Assembly (NCBI GenBank): GCA_946478775.1
Contig: CAMLDR010000052.1
Span: 1 to 23,955 of the forward strand
Reading direction: 5' to 3'
DNA length: 23,955 nucleotides
Origin: an uncultured Flavobacteriales bacterium
Lineage (GTDB): Bacteria; Bacteroidota; Bacteroidia; Flavobacteriales; Crocinitomicaceae
Part shown: positions 1 to 6,965 of the stretch, in pieces
How positions within the stretch are numbered: the first letter of the stretch is position 1
How the letters are laid out: each line of letters starts with the position of its first letter
The notes under the pieces: generated by a model
What the model was told of the DNA's origin: nothing
Seen by the model: the letters and a program-made list of their open reading frames with translations, nothing else
The model's database searches: none
Position numbers and translations under genes: made by a program

Positions 1-53
1 TCAAATGTTCAAATGTTCAAATGTTCAAATGTTCAAATGTTCAAATGTTCAAA
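1..53. repeat. 8-bp tandem repeat TCAAATGT
   Basis: Six perfect tandem copies of TCAAATGT occupy positions 1-48, with a five-base partial copy after them. The array touches the window edge, so its true length is unknown. Looser TTGAAC-type words follow around positions 100-135. Nothing suggests that it is coding; it is an intergenic simple repeat upstream of the first gene. Confidence 0.9.
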
Positions 54-157
54 ATTGAGATTACAGACTAATTCCAAAATTTGCTCTTTTAAATTCTGGT
101 TTGAACGTTTGAACTTTTCACCTTTTTGAACTTTGAAGAAAATGAACCAAAAGGTTG

Positions 158-189
158 ATTGACAAGCCCTTTTTCTCCCGGTACTTTTG
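158..189 (+). promoter_or_regulatory. Candidate Bacteroidota-type promoter for the gene at 208
   Basis: TACTTTTG at 182-189 is an exact match to the Bacteroidota -7 element TAnnTTTG. ATTG at 158-161, 20 bases upstream of it, is a reasonable -33 element (consensus TTTG). The start codon follows 18 bases after the -7 element. Consensus and spacing are known for the phylum; use here is inferred. Confidence 0.5.
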
Positions 190-207
190 TTTAAAAACAA
201 ATAAATT

Positions 208-1335
208 ATGAAGAGGAAAATAAGAGGAGCAAAGTTGTTGGTTTCAGCATTCGGGCTCATGTTGATGTCTGTTGACTGTTCAAAGAAAGAAATTCCGGAA
301 CCAACACCACCCGTTCCAACAACCTGTAACATTGTTGAAGTAAACCCAAATGGAGGAAGTACCACGATTTCTGCACCGACCACGTGGACGGCTGGAAATG
401 TTTACATCGTTAGAAGTCCGGTGACAGTGACTTCCGTTCTGACCATAGAACCCGGAGTAATTATTAAACTGGATGTAGATGCTCAAATTGAAGTGATCAA
501 TTCCGGGAAAATTGCTGCCAACGGAACAGCTTCGCAGCATGTTACCTTTACATCCATTAAAGACGACAGCTATTGCGGAGACTCAAACGGAGACGGAACG
601 GCAACGACTCCACAAAAAGGAGATTGGCAGAATATTTATCTGAACGGAGGAAACGGGAATACATTTACTTATTGCGACATCTTCTATTCGGGAAGAAATG
701 ACGGTGGTTACTACAATGCAGTAGTGATTTCAGTTGCAGGACCTTCGTTCACATTCGATCATTGTACCTTCGCCCATACCTTGAGCAATCCGTCTTCTTC
801 ATCTGCCTATGTATTTCACGGAGGAAGCTATATGAACGATCCAGGTGTATCGGTATTTACTAACAACATCTTTTACGATAACGACCGACCTTTGTACTGC
901 AGTTTCGATTATACGGTGAATACCAATAATATTTTCCACAATCCGGCAAATCCGGCTCAGATAAATGCGCGTAACGGGATTTATATGTGGGGCGGAATCG
1001 GAACTTCGGTAAGTTACAATGTCTCTGAAGTGCCGTATGTGCTGCTCACCAACTTTAGTGGTGGAGGAAGCGCAGCTGTTCGAAATATCAACATCGGGAA
1101 TAACGTGATCCTGAAGTTTACGCAATCTTCTTACGGAATTTCAAGAGGAACAGATAATCATATCAATATGGGATCAGGTGTCATATTCACGTCTTATAAA
1201 GATGATGCCAATGGTGGAGATACCAATGGAGATGGAAATGCCAGTTCGCCGGCAGCCGGAGATTGGGATGGTTTTTGGGATTATGCAACCAACTCCTGGG
1301 TTTCAGGTTCCTATATCCTATATGCAGCACATTAA
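208..1335 (+). CDS. Envelope protein with predicted parallel beta-helix, lipoprotein-like N-terminus
   Basis: The 375-residue protein starts with a basic, hydrophobic signal sequence ending near Cys25 (LMSVDC then SKKE), as in Bacteroidota lipoproteins, although Asp just before the cysteine is atypical for a lipobox. A proline-rich linker follows. The body has alternating beta strands and Asn/Gly turns (for example VLTIEPGVIIKLD, then FTYCDIFYSG and FDHCTFAH), which is the texture of right-handed parallel beta-helix proteins. A DxNGDG-containing loop occurs twice, near residues 115-141 and 326-352. No catalytic residues or C-terminal sorting domain are recognised. It is probably an exported surface or periplasmic protein of unknown function; a polysaccharide-binding or lyase role is possible but unsupported. 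It stands alone, with a promoter upstream and a terminator downstream. Confidence 0.75.
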   Translation: MKRKIRGAKLLVSAFGLMLMSVDCSKKEIPEPTPPVPTTCNIVEVNPNGGSTTISAPTTWTAGNVYIVRSPVTVTSVLTIEPGVIIKLDVDAQIEVINSGKIAANGTASQHVTFTSIKDDSYCGDSNGDGTATTPQKGDWQNIYLNGGNGNTFTYCDIFYSGRNDGGYYNAVVISVAGPSFTFDHCTFAHTLSNPSSSSAYVFHGGSYMNDPGVSVFTNNIFYDNDRPLYCSFDYTVNTNNIFHNPANPAQINARNGIYMWGGIGTSVSYNVSEVPYVLLTNFSGGGSAAVRNINIGNNVILKFTQSSYGISRGTDNHINMGSGVIFTSYKDDANGGDTNGDGNASSPAAGDWDGFWDYATNSWVSGSYILYAAH

Positions 1336-1381
1336 CTATGATTCGATTGCCACTTTAGTTTAAGTATAACGGTTAGGTAGC

Positions 1382-1429
1382 AGCGAGCGGTCGGATTCTT
1401 GTAAGTGGTCCGGCCGTTTGCTTTTTTTT
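1382..1429 (+). terminator. Rho-independent terminator after the beta-helix gene
   Basis: A 14-pair stem (1382-1395 with 1409-1422, including several G-U pairs) closes a 13-base loop and is followed by a run of eight T (1422-1429). There is no T run in the opposite orientation, so it serves the plus-strand gene ending at 1335. Its T run abuts the stop codon of the convergent minus-strand gene. Confidence 0.8.
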
Positions 1430-2315
1430 AGTTTTTCACCACACGCACCGTTTCCTTAAATTCCTTAGACTGAATGATGATCAAATACAATCCGCCCGGC
1501 AGATCATTCAGGTCAATCAGTTGGCGAAAAGTTCCCCGGGATACTTTACCGGAATAGACTTCCCGGATGAATTTCCCGCCTGCATCGTATAAATGAATCT
1601 GCATCCGTTCTTTTTCCGGTGCCTGGATTTCCAATGTGGTGCTTTCCACTGCCGGATTTGGGAATGTGAAAGCCTTAAACTCTGTGGGATAAGGAACACC
1701 GTTTTCGTCCAGTTCCACCGAAGTTTGCTCCAAAAACTCCCGATGAACAATCGTGATCGAGGAACCTCCGCCCATTACAAGACGTTCCGGAGCAATAATT
1801 TCCACCGGTTCTTCAGGTGGAGCCTGATCAAATGGCATTTGGTAAGCCCCCATAATTAAGGATTCCACTTCAATTAGTTCCGGAACCTGTGGAACAGGCA
1901 TCATTTCTTCTTCTACAGATACTTTTTCCAAAGTTGCTGCTTCATTTGAAGCAATGTTATGAGCAATCTGCTGAACAGATTCAATTTGCCGCTGAGTTCT
2001 TTCGTCTTCACAGCTGAAGAGGGTTAAGCCAAAAACAAGGAGTAAGGCCGCCAGAAACAATTGCTGCGGATTGCGTTTTCGTTGTGTTAGCCACCGGTTG
2101 AATTCGGCATTCAGCTCATCTTCCTGTCTGGCAGTCATTCTGACACAAAGCGATTGACCGCTTAGTTCCAGGAGCGTTGATTTGATCTCTTGCACAGATT
2201 TGGTGCTGAAATCATGCACGTGTTTGGCACATTTTCCGCAAAAAGCTCCTTTTTCTGAGGGTGTCATTTTGCTCCAATCCTCCGAACAGGGTTTTTCAAT
2301 TCCGATGTTTTTCAT
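1428..2315 (-). CDS. Cys-rich zinc-finger-like protein with transmembrane segment and C-terminal T9SS sorting domain
   Basis: The 295-residue protein begins with a compact cysteine motif: Cys10, Trp14, Met17, Gly23, FC26GKC29, His32/His34, DFS, and a further Cys57. This resembles a small zinc-binding domain seen at the N-terminus of many Bacteroidota proteins. One hydrophobic segment follows at residues 86-101, ending in FSCEDE. The middle is acidic and low in complexity. The last 80 residues or so (FTFPNPA, then LEIQ, LYDAGGKFI, GLYLIII, VVKN) form a T9SS type A sorting domain. The combination is odd because type IX cargo normally carries a cleavable N-terminal signal peptide, while here a probably cytoplasmic domain precedes the membrane segment. 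The role is unknown; a membrane-spanning regulator or sensor is one possibility. Confidence 0.75.
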   Translation of the reverse strand: MKNIGIEKPCSEDWSKMTPSEKGAFCGKCAKHVHDFSTKSVQEIKSTLLELSGQSLCVRMTARQEDELNAEFNRWLTQRKRNPQQLFLAALLLVFGLTLFSCEDERTQRQIESVQQIAHNIASNEAATLEKVSVEEEMMPVPQVPELIEVESLIMGAYQMPFDQAPPEEPVEIIAPERLVMGGGSSITIVHREFLEQTSVELDENGVPYPTEFKAFTFPNPAVESTTLEIQAPEKERMQIHLYDAGGKFIREVYSGKVSRGTFRQLIDLNDLPGGLYLIIIQSKEFKETVRVVKN

Positions 2316-2440
2316 AGCAGCTGCTTTTGGTTTCTAAAGAGTTGTCGGTAAGTAAGATGCAAGCTAAAAGGAAATTCCATAAACTTGCTTAAAAAGATTT
2401 AAAGGTTCGGTTATCATTGATTAAAATGTGCCGGAATGGA

Positions 2441-2469
2441 ATTGAATAGCATCTAAAATGATAACTTTG
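2441..2469 (+). promoter_or_regulatory. Candidate promoter for the DUF4293 gene
   Basis: TAACTTTG at 2462-2469 matches the TAnnTTTG -7 consensus exactly; ATTG at 2441-2444 lies 17 bases upstream as a possible -33 element. The start codon is 19 bases downstream. Confidence 0.45.
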
Positions 2470-2488
2470 AAGACAAATTTGTTAAAAC

Positions 2489-2956
2489 ATGATCCAGCGC
2501 ATTCAAACCGTTTACTTTTTAATAGCAGCTTTACTGGTTGCAACAACCCTTTTTGGAACTGATTTGTTTTCCTTTGACCAGGGTGAATTTGTTCATTCTA
2601 CTGCTTATAAAATTTTCCGTGGATCCAATATGGATGGAAGAAAAGTGGACTTTTGGATGCTTTCCCTGGTACAAATCATTTTTGCTCTGATGATCATTTT
2701 TTCATTCAAGATGCGTCACCGTCAGATTTTCCTGGGCTGGATTTTATTGGTGTTGAATATACTAAGTTCCGGTTGGATTCTTTTGGGAGCATATGCAGAA
2801 CCAATGACTTGTACCATGTGCGATGAACCTGCAACGAACTTGTCTTTGGGAATCGTTTTCTACCTGCACGCAGCAGCATTTATTTTTATATTCCTTGGAA
2901 TCCGGGGTGTTCGCAAGGACAAAAAGACAATTGATTCATTGAATCGATTGAGGTAA
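2489..2956 (+). CDS. DUF4293 family integral membrane protein
   Basis: The 155-residue protein begins MIQRIQTVYFLIAAL, the hallmark start of the Bacteroidota DUF4293 family. It has four hydrophobic segments (about residues 5-22, 55-74, 80-102 and 120-138) and a basic C-terminus, as is usual for the family. It sits in the inner membrane; the function is not known. CTMCDEP near residues 107-113 is a small cysteine motif. It is a single gene between its own promoter and a perfect palindromic hairpin. Confidence 0.85.
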   Translation: MIQRIQTVYFLIAALLVATTLFGTDLFSFDQGEFVHSTAYKIFRGSNMDGRKVDFWMLSLVQIIFALMIIFSFKMRHRQIFLGWILLVLNILSSGWILLGAYAEPMTCTMCDEPATNLSLGIVFYLHAAAFIFIFLGIRGVRKDKKTIDSLNRLR

Positions 2957-2962
2957 TTGGTT

Positions 2963-3002
2963 AAAAACGTAGGGGCGAAAAATTTTTCGCCCCTACGTTT
3001 TT
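2963..3002. terminator. Perfect 40-nt palindrome, bidirectional terminator-like
   Basis: Positions 2963-2982 and 2983-3002 are exact reverse complements of 20 bases each, with core GTAGGGGCGAAAAA. The hairpin begins 7 bases after the DUF4293 stop codon and has A/T runs at both ends, so it could terminate transcription in either direction. The perfect symmetry also suits a dispersed palindromic repeat. Confidence 0.75.
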
Positions 3003-3040
3003 ACAGATTCTTTTTCATTCGCAATTCCTAATTATAGTCC

Positions 3041-3048
3041 TATCTTTG
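3041..3048 (+). promoter_or_regulatory. Candidate -7 element for the ABC-F gene
   Basis: TATCTTTG matches TAnnTTTG exactly and would give an untranslated leader of roughly 45-50 bases before the start at 3102. No convincing -33 TTTG was found at the expected distance. Confidence 0.4.
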
Positions 3049-3101
3049 TGCCGTCGCTGAAGCTTTAGCCCAAGCGTTGCACTTTCAAAACAACAAACAG
3101 C

Positions 3102-4976
3102 ATGAATTTTCTTTCCGTTGAAAACCTGACGAAATCCTTTGGAGATCGCGTAATCTTTTCAGACATTACTTTTGGAATTGACCAGGGAGACAAGGTGGCC
3201 ATTGTGGCAAAAAACGGAAACGGTAAAACCACTTTACTGCGCTGTTTGATGAACCTGGAACAAATTGATTCCGGACGTGTGGTTTACAGAAACGACCTGC
3301 GTGTTGCTTTCATGCAGCAAACAGAAACACTGGATGAAACGCATACCATTCTGGAAGCTGTTTTTTCGCATGATTTACCGGAATTGCAAATTGTAAAAAA
3401 ATACAACCAGGCACTTCGCGAAGGAAATGAAGAAGCCATTCATGCCTGTTACGAAGAACTGACCGAACTGAATGCCTGGGACATGGAAGTGAAAGTCAAC
3501 CAGATCCTTTCTGTATTGAAGTTGAACGATACAAGTTTATTGGTCGGGAGTCTCTCCGGTGGACAGAAGAAACGGGTTGCGCTTGCTCAGGTTTTGGTTG
3601 CGGAAGCAGACTTTTTGATCTTAGATGAGCCTACGAATCACCTGGATTTAGATATGATCGAATGGCTGGAGGAATACCTTTCCAAATCCAAGTCTACGAT
3701 CCTGATGGTAACGCACGACCGTTATTTTTTAGAGGTTGTTTGTGATACGATCTATGAACTCGAAGATAAAACACTCTACAAATACAAAGGCAATTTCTCC
3801 TATTATCTGGAGAAAAAAGCCGAGCGCCAGGAGCAATTACAATCCACGATAGATAAAGCCCGCAATACCTTTAAAAAAGAATTGGATTGGATCCGCAGAC
3901 AGCCGAAAGCGCGTGGAACGAAACAAAAAGCACGTGTGGATAGTTTCCAGGACGTGAAGAAAGTTGCAAGTCAGCGCATTGATGACGATGAAATTGATAT
4001 CCCGGTGAAAATGGAGCGTTTGGGCTCTAAAATTCTCGAATTGCATAAGATCGGGAAATCATACGGTGAGAAGATCATTTTGGACAATTTCTCCTATAAT
4101 TTTCAGCGCAAAGAACGACTGGGAATTGTTGGGAACAACGGGACCGGAAAATCCACTTTCCTGAACATGATCCAAAGCAGGGAAGAGGTGGATAAAGGCA
4201 AAGTGGTAACCGGAGAAACAGTTGTTTTTGGGTACTACAGCCAGGATTTGATTAAAGTGGATGAAGACAAGAAAGTAATCGATGTCATTCGGGATATTGC
4301 TGAGTTTATTCCATTGGAAAAAGGAAAACAACTTTCTGCAGCGCAATTCCTGGAGAAATTCCTGTTTCCACGCCACATGCATTACAACTTCGTGCACAAA
4401 CTGAGTGGTGGTGAAAAAAGACGCTTGAAATTGATGACCGTTCTGATGTCCAATCCGAATTTCCTGATCCTGGATGAGCCGACGAATGACCTGGATATCT
4501 TCGTAATGAGTGTCCTAGAGGACTACCTGAGAACTTTTGAAGGTTGTTTGATCGTGGTTTCGCATGACCGTTATTTCATGGATAAAATGGTAGATCATTT
4601 ATTTGTGTTTGAAGGACAAGGTGCAATCAAGGACATTATCGGGAACTACACGGAATTTAGAAAACAGACCGCAGCAGATTATAAAAAAGAGAAAGCTACT
4701 GACGATAAGCCTGTTGAGGTTGTTAAAGTGAAGCAGATTTCAGAAGAAGCGCCGAAAGAGAAACGCAAGCTGTCTTTCAAAGAAAAGAGTGAGTTTGACC
4801 AGATTGAAAAAGATTTGGAGCGACTGGAAGAAGAAAAGACCAGGTGGACGAACGTATTGTCTGATTCCGATTCGAAAACGGAACAATTGATCGAAGCGGG
4901 AGAGAAGCTTGGAAAGATCGTTTCTGAAATTGATGAGAAAACAGAACGCTGGATCGAATTGTCTGAGTTTGCGTAA
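3102..4976 (+). CDS. uup: ABC-F family ATPase, Uup type
   Basis: The 624-residue protein has two ATP-binding cassettes and no transmembrane segments. Cassette 1 has Walker A AKNGNGKTT (residues 36-44; the usual first Gly is Ala), signature LSGGQ and Walker B LILDEPTNHLD. Cassette 2 has NNGTGKST, LSGGE and LILDEPTNDLD. The inter-cassette linker contains the Uup-type run WIRRQPKARGTKQKAR. A charged C-terminal coiled coil (about residues 550-620) matches the Uup C-terminal domain. ABC-F proteins act on ribosomes or translation factors, and Uup is also tied to DNA-transposon excision and ribosome-related functions in Escherichia coli. It is most likely a housekeeping member rather than an antibiotic-resistance one, because of the C-terminal coiled coil and lack of resistance context. 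Confidence 0.9.
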   Translation: MNFLSVENLTKSFGDRVIFSDITFGIDQGDKVAIVAKNGNGKTTLLRCLMNLEQIDSGRVVYRNDLRVAFMQQTETLDETHTILEAVFSHDLPELQIVKKYNQALREGNEEAIHACYEELTELNAWDMEVKVNQILSVLKLNDTSLLVGSLSGGQKKRVALAQVLVAEADFLILDEPTNHLDLDMIEWLEEYLSKSKSTILMVTHDRYFLEVVCDTIYELEDKTLYKYKGNFSYYLEKKAERQEQLQSTIDKARNTFKKELDWIRRQPKARGTKQKARVDSFQDVKKVASQRIDDDEIDIPVKMERLGSKILELHKIGKSYGEKIILDNFSYNFQRKERLGIVGNNGTGKSTFLNMIQSREEVDKGKVVTGETVVFGYYSQDLIKVDEDKKVIDVIRDIAEFIPLEKGKQLSAAQFLEKFLFPRHMHYNFVHKLSGGEKRRLKLMTVLMSNPNFLILDEPTNDLDIFVMSVLEDYLRTFEGCLIVVSHDRYFMDKMVDHLFVFEGQGAIKDIIGNYTEFRKQTAADYKKEKATDDKPVEVVKVKQISEEAPKEKRKLSFKEKSEFDQIEKDLERLEEEKTRWTNVLSDSDSKTEQLIEAGEKLGKIVSEIDEKTERWIELSEFA

Positions 4977-5017
4977 AAAATGAAACTGAAATATTTTTGT
5001 TTTAGTCGATTTTTTTT
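4975..5017 (+). terminator. Weak AT-rich terminator candidate after the ABC-F gene
   Basis: An A-rich arm beginning at the ABC-F stop codon can pair imperfectly with a T-rich arm around 5001-5017, giving a hairpin that ends in a run of eight T. The stem is mostly A-T pairs with mismatches, so this is tentative. Confidence 0.3.
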
Positions 5018-5062
5018 ACTTTTAGTAATCTTAACATCACATTCACTAAACCATTTTATGCC

Positions 5063-5251
5063 ATGAATAATAGAGAGCATCAAGAGTATATAAAACAATT
5101 GAAAGCAGTAACTTCGAAGTTATGGGCTTCTAAAAAAGCTTCCAAAGCGTTTTATGTTTCAGCAGGTATACATGATGAAAATGGTCAACTAACTGATATG
5201 TATGTCTCAGAATCCTCAGCTATAGGATACTCTTCTACCAAAAAAAAGTGA
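5063..5251 (+). CDS. Small hypothetical protein (62 aa), first of a two-gene pair
   Basis: A 62-residue charged protein with a helical, lysine-rich N-terminus (HQEYIKQLKAVTSKLWASKK), then AFYVSAGIHDENGQLTDMY, and a Ser/Lys tail. It has no signal peptide or membrane segment, and I do not recognise the family. Its stop codon is 8 bases before the start of another small gene in the same direction, so the two are probably co-transcribed. The size and arrangement are compatible with a small toxin-antitoxin pair, but no motif proves it. Confidence 0.55.
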   Translation: MNNREHQEYIKQLKAVTSKLWASKKASKAFYVSAGIHDENGQLTDMYVSESSAIGYSSTKKK

Positions 5252-5259
5252 AATAAGTC

Positions 5260-5415
5260 ATGTATTCAAGACGAACTGGATTTGTAAGAGGCGTCTTTTT
5301 TGAAGGTAAGGATTTGTATGAAAATGCCGGATTTAAAGAGAAAAATCATATTCAAATCGCCATAAGAAATCAAGATTTCATTAAAGGATTTTTTATCCCC
5401 AGGGATTTACAATAA
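5260..5415 (+). CDS. Small hypothetical protein (51 aa), second of the pair
   Basis: It encodes 51 residues from an ATG at 5260 to TAA at 5413-5415. The N-terminus is YSRRTGFVRGVFFEGKDLY and the C-terminus NHIQIAIRNQDFIKGFFIP. The amino-acid composition is protein-like, with alternating hydrophobic strands and basic residues. It ends 16 bases before the convergent hydrolase gene. The family is not recognised. Together with the 62-residue neighbour it forms a compact bicistron. Confidence 0.5.
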   Translation: MYSRRTGFVRGVFFEGKDLYENAGFKEKNHIQIAIRNQDFIKGFFIPRDLQ

Positions 5416-5431
5416 TTCCAAACTTGTTTAT

Positions 5432-6784
5432 TCAGTTCACAACAAGCTTTTGCACACTTCTCACCCCCGAATGCTCCATTTCCAAGAAGTAAATTCCGGA
5501 AGTAAATCCGTCCATACGAATTTCGGATGCTTTTGAATGAGTTCCGCTCCAAACAGTTTCTCCCAGGGAGTTTCGCAGTACCAATCTACAATCTGAATAG
5601 GATGAACGAATCAAAACGCTTTCAGATGCCGGATTTGGTTCCACGGTGAAAGCCTGCAGATCTTTATCTTTAATCCCTAATTCATCAAAGTTTTGTGCAC
5701 CGCATCCATTGGTCGAATTAAATCCATAATCCGGACTGTTTACAATGTTATTTCCAAAAACAGTGAGATCTGAGGCAGAAGCTGTAAGTGACATTTGCCG
5801 TGCAGGAGAGCAGTCCAGGCTGAAAGTCCAGGCCAGCCAGCTGATATTCCGTGAGCAAGCTTCATTTAAGATGATCGGGTATAAGGCAGAAAGATCATTC
5901 AACCCGCATTCTCCCGGATTAGATCCATCCTGATTAGTCGCGACTTCTCCCAAAATAAAACACACATTCGTATTCTGAGCTTCGTCCAGTTTGGTCTGTA
6001 CCTGGGCAAGTGTATTTGCATAACCATACCAATAAGCATGTGATGAAAAGATCAGGTTGTGCCGCGTATCCGTTTGGTTCATTTCCTCTGCGATCGATAA
6101 TAATTCGGTGGAAGACTGACCACAATCCGGTGCGTCTATCATGATAGGAACGTTCACACCTGCCTGCCGAAGTGTTGCTACTGCGGCTGTATAATTGGTT
6201 TTAAAAACAGTTAGTTCCGAAGCTGGGGATCCTGTCCAGCGCACAAAATCAAATTCATTTGCCAGGTTGATGATTAAATGCGATTTATTTGCTTCAATAA
6301 GCGCCAAGACATCCGGATCCGTCCAGAAATCCATTACCGTGGAATTGAAATACCCCCAGTTGTCTTTGCAGGTGATATAGGAATCGTCGTGAATGCTCAA
6401 AATAGGGATCATCTTTTTTGAAATGCAGTACGCGATAATATTGCTCAAATGTCCGTTGGTAACATATCCGTCCACAGTTCCGGGAGTTCCATTGCTTGGG
6501 GGCCCGGGAATGTCACGCCAGTTCTGTCCATCCGTATACCAGGGAATCCGTATTGCATTGGCGCCCGTATTGGCAACTTCATCAATATACCCCTGATATC
6601 CCGCAGCATCAGCCAATGAAATATCGCCCTGGTTGATCAATCCGTAATTGACACCCCGGAGAATCAGTGACTGGCCGTTTATTAAAGTCAGGTTTTTACC
6701 AACAACCTGTAAGGTGTTTTGTTGTGAAACGGCCTGAAACGCACTGATCACAATGATCAGGAGAAATGTAAACTGTTTTTTCAT
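5432..6784 (-). CDS. Secreted glycoside hydrolase family 5 (cellulase/mannanase-like) with T9SS sorting domain
   Basis: The 450-residue precursor has a cleavable signal peptide (MKKQFTFLLIIVISAFQAVS). The catalytic domain spans about residues 24-345 and shows the GH5 pattern: LRGVNY near the start, an Arg in the NAIRIPW strand, the acid/base glutamate in LANE (Glu177), the SSHAYWY strand with His249 and Tyr251, and the nucleophile glutamate in ILGE (Glu280), followed by WLAWTFSLD. The final 75 residues (VEPNPASES through SGIYFLEM to KLVVN) are a type A T9SS sorting domain, so the enzyme is exported across the outer membrane. It should cleave beta-1,4-linked polysaccharide such as beta-mannan or cellulose; the substrate cannot be decided from sequence. 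It is transcribed away from the TonB receptor across a roughly 180-base divergent intergenic region. Confidence 0.85.
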   Translation of the reverse strand: MKKQFTFLLIIVISAFQAVSQQNTLQVVGKNLTLINGQSLILRGVNYGLINQGDISLADAAGYQGYIDEVANTGANAIRIPWYTDGQNWRDIPGPPSNGTPGTVDGYVTNGHLSNIIAYCISKKMIPILSIHDDSYITCKDNWGYFNSTVMDFWTDPDVLALIEANKSHLIINLANEFDFVRWTGSPASELTVFKTNYTAAVATLRQAGVNVPIMIDAPDCGQSSTELLSIAEEMNQTDTRHNLIFSSHAYWYGYANTLAQVQTKLDEAQNTNVCFILGEVATNQDGSNPGECGLNDLSALYPIILNEACSRNISWLAWTFSLDCSPARQMSLTASASDLTVFGNNIVNSPDYGFNSTNGCGAQNFDELGIKDKDLQAFTVEPNPASESVLIRSSYSDCRLVLRNSLGETVWSGTHSKASEIRMDGFTSGIYFLEMEHSGVRSVQKLVVN

Positions 6785-6965
6785 AGTTTAGAATATCGAT
6801 TAATCCAATCGGGAATAGTTTAGCATTTCATTCAGTTGAGAGTCAAGTTACTACTTTCTGTTGGTTTGATCGGAATTAATGTTGCTTTTAACAGCTTTAA
6901 ATTTAATTGAAAATAAATTTTAGACAAGACTAAAAAATAGTTTATATTTACATAAAATAATTTTT

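Noticed and set aside
33..540. Minus-strand frames over the start of the beta-helix gene
   Set aside because: They are antisense shadows; the plus-strand gene has a promoter, signal sequence and terminator.
3102..4976. Antibiotic-resistance ABC-F interpretation
   Set aside because: The C-terminal coiled coil and the linker match Uup-type housekeeping members, and there is no regulatory leader or resistance context.
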